From: an uncultured Candidatus Melainabacteria bacterium | GTDB lineage: Bacteria; Cyanobacteriota; Vampirovibrionia; Gastranaerophilales; Gastranaerophilaceae | Assembly: GCA_934691935.1 (NCBI GenBank) | Contig: CAKUTH010000010.1 | Coordinates: 29,831 to 93,830, forward strand | DNA: 64,000 nt | Direction: 5' to 3' | Part shown: positions 24,977 through 33,885 of the stretch, in pieces | How positions within the stretch are numbered: position 1 is the first letter of the stretch | Layout of the letters: each line of letters starts with the position of its first letter | Translations under genes and position numbers: made by a program | The notes under the pieces: model-generated | Told to the model about the DNA's origin: nothing | Databases searched by the model: none | Seen by the model: only the letters and a program-made list of their open reading frames with translations

Positions 24977-27169
24977 ATGATAAAAATTGATATTATTTCT
25001 AAAGCAAAAGAAACCTTGTCATCATCGACTTCACATAAGATTTTGGCATTTTTGGGATTTACAATCCTTATGACGGCCACAATTGCATCTCAAAACTTCT
25101 TTTTTCAAAACATTATTGAAAACGGAGTTAGCAAACGTGACATAATTGCTCAAAAAACTCTTATTGTTGAAGATGTAAAACGTACAGAACAACACAGAAA
25201 AGAAGTTGCTCAAAAAGTTGAACCTGTTTTAGCTCCAGCAGAAGATGACTTTATCAAAAGCAACTTACAAACCTTACAGACTTCTGTAGTTCAAATTCGC
25301 AAAAAAAATGTTCCCGAAAGCGAAAAAAAACAAGAAATCGAAGTCCTTTTTGATTTATCAGGAAGTCAGAAAAAAGATTTTATTATCAATTTTTTACTAA
25401 AGGCTGACGATAATAGTTTGCACGAAGCATTTGACAAATCTACGTTGACTTTGTCAAATATTCTTAGAACTGGTATTACCGAAAAAGATTACGAAAAAGA
25501 TAATATTGAAAGAATTATTTTAAACAACTTAGTCGCTAACGTATCAAAACGCCAAGTTTCCGTAATTACTGCGATGTTGGAACAAGTAATTGTACCAAAC
25601 CTTGTTGTTGATGAATTTGCAACAGAAATCGCAAGAAAAAACGCTCAAAGTTCAATAAAACCATACGAAGTCGTTTTTCAAAAAGGTGATAAAATTTTGT
25701 TTGAAGGAGAGCCTGTAACTCGTCTAAAACGAGATGCTTTACGACAAGCGGGATACAATGTATATGAACTTAACGGCTATGGGCTTATGGCTGTTTATAT
25801 TATTGTATTTATCGGAACATTCTTATTTTTATCTTATATGAAATTTTTTGAAAAAAGTTTCTTACAACCACGCTATATGGCTATAACCGCGTTTTTATCA
25901 CTGCTTTTAACTCTTATTGCCGTATTACTGCCAACTGGTGTTTCACCTTATGTATTGCCAGTTCCTGCATTTTTGATATTAATGTCTATTTTTACAAAAC
26001 CTCGAATTGCCTTTGTTACATCAGTAATTTTACTTTCTATAATGGCTGTCGGATATCAGTATAATATTCAATACATAGTAGCGTTCATGCTATTATGTCT
26101 ATTCTCTGTAATTTCAATTTCGCAAATCAGATATGCAGAGCGCGTAGATTTAATTAAAACAGGTTTTAATATAGGACTTGCAGGTCTTGTTCTTGTATTA
26201 AGCATTTATATTTTGGAAAAATGCCTTATCGACGTAAGCAATATTCTAATCTTGAAAAACTGCTTATACATCTTGCTCAACGGCATTATTAGTGCAATTA
26301 TTGCATCTGGTTCTTTACCTTTGTTTGAAAGCACTTTCAAAATAATTACTCCTTATGGACTTGCAGAACTAGGAGATCACAATCAACCATTGTTAAAACG
26401 TCTGCAAATGGATGCTCCAGGGACATATCATCACAGTTTAATGGTTTCAAATTTATGTGAAGCTGCAGCAGAATCAATTGGTGCAGATCCGATTTTGGCA
26501 CGTGTTGGTGCACTTTATCACGACATCGGCAAACTCGAACGACCATTATTCTTCGTTGAAAACCAATCTTATTTTATGATTGAAAACCCACATAACAAAT
26601 TCAATCCAAGAATAAGCAAAATGATTATCACAGCGCACACTTCAGATGGGCTTAAAATTGCAAAAAAATATAACCTTCCGCCAGTTATTCAAAACTTTAT
26701 AACCCAACATCACGGCGAAGGTCTTGCTAGCTATTTTTATAACCAAGCAGTAAAAGAAGAAGGTTCTGAAAATGTAAAAGAAGAACAATTCAGATACCCT
26801 GGGCCTAAGCCTAATATGAAAGAAACTGCGATTTTAATGATTGCCGATGCGGTTGAATCTGCTGTAAGATCATTGAAAAATCCGACAACTGAAGAAATTG
26901 AAGCTATGATTAACAAAATAATTGTAGAGCGTTTGAATGACGGTCAGTTGTCAGATAGCCCGCTAACATTAAAAGATTTAAAAATAATTGCAGAGACTTT
27001 CGCAAAAATTTTACGTGGCATGCAACACAACAGGATTAAATATCAAGAAAATCTTCCAGAAGAAGTTGAAAAAGATAAAATTAATATGCCAATTTTGGAT
27101 GCGGACTTAGAAAACAAAATAAAACAGCTGGAAGGACAAAAAAATAAAGATGAAAACAACCAAAATTAA
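24977..27169 (+). CDS. pgpH: 7TMR-HD family c-di-AMP phosphodiesterase
   Basis: A 730-aa protein: one N-terminal transmembrane helix (about 25-45), an extracytoplasmic 7TMR-HDED domain (about 55-265), seven transmembrane helices (about 275-445) and a cytoplasmic HD domain. The HD motif residues are intact: YHHSLMVSNLCEAAAES, ALYHDIGKLERP, AHTSDGLKIA, and QHHGEG. PgpH-type proteins hydrolyse c-di-AMP to pApA. It is followed by ybeY and dgkA with overlapping ends, a gene order known from Firmicutes. With cdaA at 17792, both synthesis and breakdown of c-di-AMP are encoded in the window. Confidence 0.93.
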   Translation: MIKIDIISKAKETLSSSTSHKILAFLGFTILMTATIASQNFFFQNIIENGVSKRDIIAQKTLIVEDVKRTEQHRKEVAQKVEPVLAPAEDDFIKSNLQTLQTSVVQIRKKNVPESEKKQEIEVLFDLSGSQKKDFIINFLLKADDNSLHEAFDKSTLTLSNILRTGITEKDYEKDNIERIILNNLVANVSKRQVSVITAMLEQVIVPNLVVDEFATEIARKNAQSSIKPYEVVFQKGDKILFEGEPVTRLKRDALRQAGYNVYELNGYGLMAVYIIVFIGTFLFLSYMKFFEKSFLQPRYMAITAFLSLLLTLIAVLLPTGVSPYVLPVPAFLILMSIFTKPRIAFVTSVILLSIMAVGYQYNIQYIVAFMLLCLFSVISISQIRYAERVDLIKTGFNIGLAGLVLVLSIYILEKCLIDVSNILILKNCLYILLNGIISAIIASGSLPLFESTFKIITPYGLAELGDHNQPLLKRLQMDAPGTYHHSLMVSNLCEAAAESIGADPILARVGALYHDIGKLERPLFFVENQSYFMIENPHNKFNPRISKMIITAHTSDGLKIAKKYNLPPVIQNFITQHHGEGLASYFYNQAVKEEGSENVKEEQFRYPGPKPNMKETAILMIADAVESAVRSLKNPTTEEIEAMINKIIVERLNDGQLSDSPLTLKDLKIIAETFAKILRGMQHNRIKYQENLPEEVEKDKINMPILDADLENKIKQLEGQKNKDENNQN

Positions 27170-27647
27170 TATATTCAGCGAAAACATTTTCCCAAACTGG
27201 GATGTAGATGAAAAATATTTTCTTGACATTGCAAAAAAAATATTAAAGTTTTATTTGTCACAAGTGCAAGAACAGTCGTGCTTGAATGGATTTAATTTTG
27301 ATAAAATTTCTTTTGATTTTTTATACTGCGACAGCAACAAAACTCATGAAATCAATCGCGAATATCGTCACAAAGATTATCCTGCAGATATTATTACTTT
27401 TGCGATTTTTGCAGACAGTGAAGAAAAATTTATCTTTGACGGAGAAATTAACCTCGGAGAAGTTATTATAGCTCTTGATAAAGTTATGGAAGAAGCCGAG
27501 AAAAAAGGGGTAACCAAAGAACATGAACTTGCATTTTTAATAAGTCACGGGATATTACACCTTTTAGGATTTGACCACCAAACAGAAGATGAATATAATT
27601 TTATTATAGATTTACAAAATAAGGCGCTGGAACATGTCAAAATTTAA
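27150..27647 (+). CDS. ybeY: Endoribonuclease YbeY (rRNA maturation factor)
   Basis: A 165-aa single-domain metalloprotein with the zinc motif SHGILHLLGFDHQTEDE (HGxLHLxGxDH). The domain also has the usual NREYRHKDYPADIITF strand. It takes part in 16S rRNA 3'-end maturation and ribosome quality control. It starts 20 nt before the pgpH stop and overlaps dgkA by 14 nt, so the three are translationally coupled. Confidence 0.95.
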   Translation: MKTTKINIFSENIFPNWDVDEKYFLDIAKKILKFYLSQVQEQSCLNGFNFDKISFDFLYCDSNKTHEINREYRHKDYPADIITFAIFADSEEKFIFDGEINLGEVIIALDKVMEEAEKKGVTKEHELAFLISHGILHLLGFDHQTEDEYNFIIDLQNKALEHVKI

Positions 27648-28008
27648 ACAACAAGGTTTTTCTAACACTTTTAAAAACGCTCGAAAAGGCATGAGAATTG
27701 TTTTGAAATCCGAAATAAATTTAAGGATACATTTTTGTGTTGCACTAATTGTCGTTGCTATGGCATTTTTACTGGACTTTAGTGTTGAAAAAATGTGTAT
27801 ACTATTACTCACAATAGTTGTCGTAATTGTTGCAGAAATGTTGAATTCTGCCGTAGAGTTTGCACTTGATGCCGTTTTTCACAACAAATATTCAAGATTG
27901 GTTGGCATGGCAAAAGACATCTCTGCTGGAGCTGTAATGTTTGCATCTGTTATCGCCGTTGTAATCGGCATAATACTTTTCGGTTCAACAATTTTAGAAC
28001 TTTTATAG
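27634..28008 (+). CDS. dgkA: Diacylglycerol/undecaprenol kinase
   Basis: A 124-aa DgkA-family membrane kinase with three transmembrane helices (about 32-50, 54-75 and 97-120) and the active-site string VIVAEMLNSAVEFALD, with the NTA(I/V)E-like motif and Glu residues in place. It phosphorylates diacylglycerol or undecaprenol to recycle lipid carriers. It is the last gene of the pgpH-ybeY-dgkA operon. Its stop is 2 nt from the stop of the convergent TOPRIM gene; no terminator lies between them. Confidence 0.93.
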   Translation: MSKFKQQGFSNTFKNARKGMRIVLKSEINLRIHFCVALIVVAMAFLLDFSVEKMCILLLTIVVVIVAEMLNSAVEFALDAVFHNKYSRLVGMAKDISAGAVMFASVIAVVIGIILFGSTILELL

Positions 28009-28010
28009 CT

Positions 28011-28943
28011 TTATTTCAATTCTTCTAAAATTTCTAAAATCTCAGCAGATACATCGTTCATGCCTGAGATATTTTCTCGGACAGCATGTGCAAATTCAGC
28101 TTTTTTAAATTCGTGCAATCCTCTATGTCTAAAAAATTCCTCTAGAAATTCCACCTTTGAAGGAACAGCCTCTAGCCCTTCAATCGGTGCTAATGATATA
28201 TTTTTAGTTTCAAAATTCAACGTTTTTACAATCAAAGAATTTGGTAGCAAATCCTCAAATTCCCCACTTTTTACAAGATGAATTTTGTCAAAACTTCTCA
28301 ACTTTGGTTTAATTTCATTCAAATTTGTCTGCGCGTCATTATCCAACAAAACAAATATCGGAATTTTCAAACACTCGGCATAATTATAAAAATATTTTAC
28401 AACCTGATTTTTCCCACCAGCAGAAATAATATAAATCCCGTTTTCATCAAAATCATACCCGCAAATTTTCGCGAATTTTGGGAGCAAAATTTCCTCTGTT
28501 ACACCTTCACATAGAATAATTTTTTTTACAGGGAAACAACTTTTTTCTTTGACCTCGCCTGCTAATGATTTTAAAAATTTTAGATTTTGAGGAATTTTTT
28601 CAGGCAAAAATTTTATAATTTCTTTGTAATTTATTTTGTTACTTAAAAGTTTTTTTGCATCTGATGTGATTTTAAATATTGTATTTTCATAATCTTTCAA
28701 TTTTTCATTAATAGAAAAATCCATGCCTTTTGGTAAATTATAATTTATAACCTCTTGTGCCAAGTTAGTAATTTCTTCATAACACATTTCGTCCAAATCT
28801 ACTTTTTTATACTTTGGTTCAATAAGATTATTGAGTATAATTTCTTTAAACACGCGTAAATATTTAATTTCAGGTTCTTTAAACCTTGTCAATCTATCTA
28901 TCGAAATTATTAATTGTTCTTTTGTAAGCTGTTTTATTTTCAT
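28011..28943 (-). CDS. Stand-alone TOPRIM-domain protein (OLD-type)
   Basis: A 310-aa protein. Residues 1-135 are helical, charged and unassigned. From about 140 comes a TOPRIM fold: KIILCEGVTEEILLPKF with the conserved Glu, ISAGGKNQVVKYF, and FVLLDNDAQT with the acidic DxD-like pair. This matches the TOPRIM domain of OLD-family nucleases, but the ABC ATPase that normally precedes it is absent. It could be a nuclease or primase-like accessory of a defence or repair pathway; no partner ATPase is adjacent. No Shine-Dalgarno was found. The product is not assigned further. Confidence 0.7.
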   Translation of the reverse strand: MKIKQLTKEQLIISIDRLTRFKEPEIKYLRVFKEIILNNLIEPKYKKVDLDEMCYEEITNLAQEVINYNLPKGMDFSINEKLKDYENTIFKITSDAKKLLSNKINYKEIIKFLPEKIPQNLKFLKSLAGEVKEKSCFPVKKIILCEGVTEEILLPKFAKICGYDFDENGIYIISAGGKNQVVKYFYNYAECLKIPIFVLLDNDAQTNLNEIKPKLRSFDKIHLVKSGEFEDLLPNSLIVKTLNFETKNISLAPIEGLEAVPSKVEFLEEFFRHRGLHEFKKAEFAHAVRENISGMNDVSAEILEILEELK

Positions 28944-29032
28944 TATTTTTGTCTTTTTCGTTACATTTGTTTACCAAATTAGCAAATTTTAATGAGTTTT
29001 TATTTTTATTATAATAGTAGTGGAGTGGAATT

Positions 29033-30388
29033 GTGTATTCAACAAGCGTAAATAATTTCCAATATAATAATTATAGCACAGTTGGTACTGTTAGGAAAAC
29101 ATCTGTTTCAAATCCTGCTGATAACAAAATATCACCTCAACCAACTGTAGCTAACAAGACTCTTTGCGCATTTACAGGTTCTCAAAACGCTATACAAGTA
29201 AGAACTGAGCTTGCTTCTCACGAAGAAAAAACAAAATATAAAGAGTTACTCAACGTATGTCCAAAAGATACAAAAAAACAACTGAATCAGTTGTTAAAGA
29301 ACGGTATTTTGTTAAATTCAAACTCTAATGACAAATCCACAACACTCGACAATTTATACAAAATAGTTAAAACTCCGAGAGCTCAAGGACTGAGCAATAT
29401 TGACATTTTGGCACAAACCGTAAATGCCTTGGCTGATCCGCATGTTATAACACAACAATTTGGCAACATTCCTGACCAATACAAAATTCAAACTGCAAAA
29501 CTAAACCAAGGTAAGGCTGGCGAAGAAAATGTTGAACATTCTGGGACTTGTGTTGCATCAAGCATTGAATTCAATTTGGCTCAAAAATATCCAGCAGAAT
29601 TCGCCAGATTTGCGCAAGGTCTAAGCTCTCCTGAAATGTCCGTAAATAAAACTATAAAATTAGCAAATCTTGCAGATAATACACTTGATGCGGTTTGGTT
29701 ACTAAACGCTTTTGAAATTCCATATAAAGCCAATAACTTTAACAATGCGGAATTGACATTTACTCCAGATAAAAATGCAATCGTAAGAGCGCATATTCAA
29801 ACCATCGACAAAGATAAATTAGAACGCTCATCTGTTGACGTTTTAATGCAATCAACATTTATGCAAATAGGTTCACAACAGTCTTATGACACATTGACCG
29901 ACAAACGTACAGGGAAATTTAACCAAAACGATAAAGGTTTAATTGAATTTGAAAAAACGTTTACGGAATCTGTCGTTGAGGATAAAAACAAAATCTCAGT
30001 AACTTATCAAACTGTTGATGAAAACGCAAAATTAGTCGGCTACGAAACAGACTTTGCGACAATGAAAAAACAAATTACAGACGCTATCAACATGGGAGAA
30101 AACGTCATCATCGGTTATACTCAAATTAACTCTGACAACACCATAATTAATGGACATGAAATAACCATTACTGGAATAAAAAAATCTCCTGATGGCAAGT
30201 TGATATTTGTTTGTAACGACACTGACGATAACATGTCAAAACCTGTAGAATACACCGAAGATTACCTACTTCCAAAAATTCACCATGCAGGCTTGCCACA
30301 AGCTGTCGTAGGAGATGAAGTAAAACTGGTAGAAAACTGGGTAGAAGGCTTAAGAACATACAAAGAACTTAAGAAAAAAACGGCTTAA
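29033..30388 (+). CDS. AFTG-tagged protein with a cysteine-peptidase-like (papain-fold) triad
   Basis: A 451-aa protein without a Sec signal. The first 50 residues are Asn/Ser/Thr-rich and contain AFTG at 46-49. Candidate catalytic residues in papain-like order are C173 in HSGTCVASSIEF, H375 in NGHEITITG and N395/D396 in CNDTDDN, which recalls C39 and related clan CA enzymes (GxC, GH.v.v.G, then N/D). No family is recognised, so this is inference from motif order. The start is GTG at 29033 with GTGGAG upstream and TATAAT at 29010-29015. It lies beside the tagged 5'-nucleotidase in the same direction, and a terminator sits at its stop codon. Confidence 0.6.
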   Translation: MYSTSVNNFQYNNYSTVGTVRKTSVSNPADNKISPQPTVANKTLCAFTGSQNAIQVRTELASHEEKTKYKELLNVCPKDTKKQLNQLLKNGILLNSNSNDKSTTLDNLYKIVKTPRAQGLSNIDILAQTVNALADPHVITQQFGNIPDQYKIQTAKLNQGKAGEENVEHSGTCVASSIEFNLAQKYPAEFARFAQGLSSPEMSVNKTIKLANLADNTLDAVWLLNAFEIPYKANNFNNAELTFTPDKNAIVRAHIQTIDKDKLERSSVDVLMQSTFMQIGSQQSYDTLTDKRTGKFNQNDKGLIEFEKTFTESVVEDKNKISVTYQTVDENAKLVGYETDFATMKKQITDAINMGENVIIGYTQINSDNTIINGHEITITGIKKSPDGKLIFVCNDTDDNMSKPVEYTEDYLLPKIHHAGLPQAVVGDEVKLVENWVEGLRTYKELKKKTA

Positions 30389-30414
30389 TGTTAATTTACA
30401 TTGAACCGTTTTTT
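30374..30414 (+). terminator. Terminator overlapping the stop of the 29033 gene
   Basis: Long stem AAAAAAACGG / CCGTTTTTT extended by TTAATGT/ACATTGA with one mismatch and one wobble; the stop codon lies within the 5' arm. Confidence 0.75.
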
Positions 30415-30463
30415 AGCAAAAAAATTTTTGACAACACTTTATATAGCAAAAGGTGGAAAAAGT

Positions 30464-32047
30464 ATGAATTTATTTATTAACTCAATACAAACTAAAATTA
30501 ACGCTAACAGACTTACATTTAAAGGTAATTCTAAAGAACAAACAGCTCCGACAACTAAACCCCAAAAACCTGATACATTTGAAAAACAACCCGTTGAAGC
30601 TGATATCTTTTATATAGCAGATTTACACGGCAAAATGACTAATATGGAAAGAATTTGCTCAGTATCAAAAGAATTCGACAATATGAAATCCAATGGTGCA
30701 AAACTTAAACTTGCCTCTGGCGACATTTTATTGGGTTCAAACCCTATGACAAATAAAGTTGCAAGCCATTTTCTAAACTGGATTGGAGTTAGCGCAAACG
30801 CACTCGGCAACCATGAAATGGATGCGACCCCTGACGCTTTAGCCTCAACCCTTAGTGACGCCAAATATGACTTGCTCGCAAGCAACGTTACTGTAGACCC
30901 TAAAAGTCCTATGGCTAACAAAATTAAAAAATCAATAATCAAAGAATATAACGGTCAAAAATTCGGAATTATAGGAACTGCCCCATCTGATGCCTTGGAA
31001 AGAGTCGGCACAAGAGAATCCCTACAAGATATTCAAATAGATGATATTGATACAACCATCAAAAAAGTTCAAGAAGAAGTCGATAAATTAAAAGCTCAAG
31101 GCATTAACAAAATCATCGTCCTTTCCCACATAGGCAAAGAAATGGACAAACGTCTTGCTCAAGAAACAGATGGTATAGATATAATTTTAGGCGGTCACAC
31201 TCACGATTTATACAAAGACGTAAAAGAAGGCGACAACCTGCTTTATTCAAAATCAAATGAACCAGTATTACTCACTCAAATTGGCAAAGATGGAGAATAT
31301 GCTGGCATTTTAAAAACAGCATTTGACGAAAAGGGGATACTTGTAAAAGCTCAAAATAACGTTATCAAATCAACTAGTTATTCAAGAACACTACCTTTCA
31401 AAACAGCTGTTGAGTCAATCATAGGTAAACCTGAAATTCTTGCAGAAATCAAAACTGCACCTCCAGCACCACAAAACAGACTTCTGTCTAACAATCCGCA
31501 CGGAAACGTTATTGTAGATGCAATGCGTCACGAGCTTGGAACTGATGTTGCAATCCTTAATGCTGGTAACATTAGAGGATTTTTCCCAGAAGGAAAAATT
31601 GATTCAAGAAGAATTAACGACGTAACCCCATTTGAGGATAAAATGATGATTTGCAATCTATCTGAAAAACAGATAGTTGACGCTATCAAAGTCGGAGCAA
31701 AATCCTTTGAAAAATCAGACAGCAAACCAGGAATTTTATTAGTATCTGGACTCGAATATACAGTGACAGACAAAGGTCAATTAGTTAGTTTGAATTTTGT
31801 TGACAAAAACGGAAATAAAGTACCGATTGATGTAAACAACCCTAGCGATACAAAGAAATTTACGGTTGCTTGTGACGATTTCTTTGCTTTCGGCGGAGAT
31901 AACTACTTACCAGTAAATAAAAATCCAGATTATGTCGTAAAGAAATTTGATAAAGACAAAAATTTCTACACAGCAAACTACATTAAAAACCAACCACAAC
32001 CTTTAGAAATTAAAGAGGACGACAGAATTAAAATAATAAAAGGCTAA
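30464..32047 (+). CDS. TFKG-tagged 5'-nucleotidase family metallophosphoesterase
   Basis: A 527-aa enzyme of the UshA/5'-nucleotidase type. An N-terminal calcineurin-like domain has metal motifs DLHGKMTN, SGDILLG, GNHEMD, LSHIGKE and GGHTHD. A C-terminal nucleotide-binding domain follows (AGNIRGF, PFEDKM, FAFGGDNY). The family hydrolyses nucleotides or sugar nucleotides and normally carries a Sec signal peptide. Here the N-terminus is instead a polar Asn/Thr stretch with TFKG at 18-21, shared with other proteins of this window, which hints at another export route. The ATG at 30464 has AAAGGTGGA upstream. The stop overlaps the convergent sigma factor gene by 4 nt. Confidence 0.88.
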   Translation: MNLFINSIQTKINANRLTFKGNSKEQTAPTTKPQKPDTFEKQPVEADIFYIADLHGKMTNMERICSVSKEFDNMKSNGAKLKLASGDILLGSNPMTNKVASHFLNWIGVSANALGNHEMDATPDALASTLSDAKYDLLASNVTVDPKSPMANKIKKSIIKEYNGQKFGIIGTAPSDALERVGTRESLQDIQIDDIDTTIKKVQEEVDKLKAQGINKIIVLSHIGKEMDKRLAQETDGIDIILGGHTHDLYKDVKEGDNLLYSKSNEPVLLTQIGKDGEYAGILKTAFDEKGILVKAQNNVIKSTSYSRTLPFKTAVESIIGKPEILAEIKTAPPAPQNRLLSNNPHGNVIVDAMRHELGTDVAILNAGNIRGFFPEGKIDSRRINDVTPFEDKMMICNLSEKQIVDAIKVGAKSFEKSDSKPGILLVSGLEYTVTDKGQLVSLNFVDKNGNKVPIDVNNPSDTKKFTVACDDFFAFGGDNYLPVNKNPDYVVKKFDKDKNFYTANYIKNQPQPLEIKEDDRIKIIKG

Positions 32048-32700
32048 TAACCGAATTGTTCATGGGCATTCAAATACTCTTTAACCGCGTTAAGTGATGC
32101 CTGTACAATACGAGTAACTCTGGATGACGATAATCCTACTTGTTTTGCGATATCTTTTACTTGCATATTTCTGTAAAAACGATATTCAACAACCGTTCTT
32201 TCTTTTGCAGGAAGTTTTGCAATTGCAGCCCTAATCATACGACCCATTTCCGTAATTTCTGCTTGCTCATCAGGTTGAGCATGTCCGTCTTTTAAGAAAT
32301 CAAAAGGTGAATCATTGTCACTTGCAGCCGCAGCCAAGCCGTCAATAGATAAAATCGTTTCATAAACAGCTTCTCTGACTTTGGCTTTTTGCATGTCCAT
32401 ACCTTCAACTGCTTCTTCCTCATCAACCTCATCGTCAGCTTTATGTTTTAGAGAATACCATTTATAACGAATTCTCAATTCGTTTCTAATCGCCCATCTA
32501 ACTGCAGTTGCAATATATGCGGCGTTATATTTTTCCAATTGTTCAGGAGTTTTATTTTTAATCAAAACTTGAACAGCCAAAATACCGATAGACACAAGTT
32601 CTTCATAATCCACCATATGCGCTGGAATTCTCCTGTGCTCAACCTTGGCAACCCTTTGGACCAAATCTATATATTCTTGTAATTTATTTTTATTCTGCAT
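32044..32700 (-). CDS. Sigma-28-like (FliA/WhiG type) sigma factor
   Basis: A 218-aa sigma factor with regions 2 and 4 but a variable acidic linker (DDEVDEEEAVEG). Region 2 reads DYEELVSIGILAVQV and YIATAVRWAIRNELR. Region 4 ends in PAKERTVVEYRFYRNMQVKDIAKQVGLSSSRVTRIVQ, a good helix-turn-helix. Size and region 4 resemble FliA, which directs flagellar and motility genes, and it lies 27 nt after flhB in the same direction. The ATG at 32700 is chosen because TATAAT (32708-32713) ends 7 nt upstream; the other ATG at 32706 would lie only 1 nt after that box. FliA identity is probable, not certain. Confidence 0.75.
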   Translation of the reverse strand: MQNKNKLQEYIDLVQRVAKVEHRRIPAHMVDYEELVSIGILAVQVLIKNKTPEQLEKYNAAYIATAVRWAIRNELRIRYKWYSLKHKADDEVDEEEAVEGMDMQKAKVREAVYETILSIDGLAAAASDNDSPFDFLKDGHAQPDEQAEITEMGRMIRAAIAKLPAKERTVVEYRFYRNMQVKDIAKQVGLSSSRVTRIVQASLNAVKEYLNAHEQFGY

Positions 32701-32733
32701 AACCATGATTATAAATATATAATAGCATAGATT

Positions 32734-33810
32734 TTAATTTTTATGCCCTTTATTCGTAGTATTTTTTATTTTGTAAACAAAAAGTAAAATTTCTGCAATT
32801 GCTTTGTACAATTCTGGCGGAATTTGCTGATTTAAATCGACCATTTTATACAGCGCACGTGCAACAGGAGCATTTTCTATAACAGGAATTCCATGCTCAC
32901 GCGCAATCCCAATAATCTTTTTAGCAATAAGCTCTGTACCTTTTGCAATAAGCATTGGCGAAGCCATTTCTTCAGCTTTATATTTCAAGGCACAAGCTAT
33001 GTGAGTCGGGTTAGTTACCACAAAATCGGCATCAGGAACGGCATCCATCATACCCTGTTGTAGCATCTGCATACGACGCTGACGTAGCGCAGCTTTTACA
33101 TTAGGATCACCTTCAGTGTTTTTATATTCATCTTTAATTTCCTTAAAAGACATTTTTTGATCTTTTAAGAATTTCCATTTTGTAACACCATAATCCGCCG
33201 CGGCAATAATCAAAAACGCAATGCACGCTTTAAATATAAAGTCTGTAATAAGTTTACCAAACTCAATCATTACTGCAAAATTGTTATCAATCGCAGCGAG
33301 CATAAGGATTTTTTCAATATGCGACATATAAACACTGTAACCGATATATCCGAGCAACAACACTTTGACAATGTTTTTGAACAACTCAAACAGAGTTTTT
33401 ATGGACATAAGGTTTTTAAAATATTTTGTCGGATTGAGTTTGTCTAACTTTGGAACTAACGGAGCCGTTGCAACCAACGGACCAACTTGTATAAAATCAG
33501 CCATTATTGCAATAAACCAAGCGACAAAAAGCACAGGACCAATAATTAATGCCGCACATTTTATAGTTATAGTAAAAATGTACGTCATACCAACTTCATC
33601 CACATGCGCATTTGGAATTTGTTCATACAAAAGAGTATAAAGTTGTACAATTTCATCCCAGATAAACGGAGCCAAACCAAAAATTACAGAAAATAAAATA
33701 AGCAAAGAGATAGCTGTCGAAAAATCTTTAGATTTTACAACCTGTCCTTCTTTTCTTGCCTGCTCGAGTTTCCTCGGGGTGGCGTCAAACTGTTTATCTT
33801 CATCACCCAT
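32734..33810 (-). CDS. flhB: Flagellar-type export apparatus protein FlhB (type III secretion family)
   Basis: A 358-aa inner-membrane protein of the FlhB/SctU family. The start matches the family (ATPRKLEQARKEGQVVKS). Four transmembrane helices lie at about 31-50, 77-105, 140-160 and 180-205. The cytoplasmic domain has the autocleavage motif NPTH (267-270), then HIACALKY and EHGIPVIENAPVARALY. FlhB switches export specificity in flagellar and related type III systems. FlhB is preferred over SctU because a sigma-28-like gene follows, but no other flagellar gene is in the window. Shine-Dalgarno AAGG lies 9 nt before the ATG. Confidence 0.88.
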   Translation of the reverse strand: MGDEDKQFDATPRKLEQARKEGQVVKSKDFSTAISLLILFSVIFGLAPFIWDEIVQLYTLLYEQIPNAHVDEVGMTYIFTITIKCAALIIGPVLFVAWFIAIMADFIQVGPLVATAPLVPKLDKLNPTKYFKNLMSIKTLFELFKNIVKVLLLGYIGYSVYMSHIEKILMLAAIDNNFAVMIEFGKLITDFIFKACIAFLIIAAADYGVTKWKFLKDQKMSFKEIKDEYKNTEGDPNVKAALRQRRMQMLQQGMMDAVPDADFVVTNPTHIACALKYKAEEMASPMLIAKGTELIAKKIIGIAREHGIPVIENAPVARALYKMVDLNQQIPPELYKAIAEILLFVYKIKNTTNKGHKN

Positions 33811-33885
33811 ACGCTAATACCTTAATAATTATTATAGCATGGTCAAGTCAAAAAATGGAATAATGAAGATTTTTATGCAAAACTT

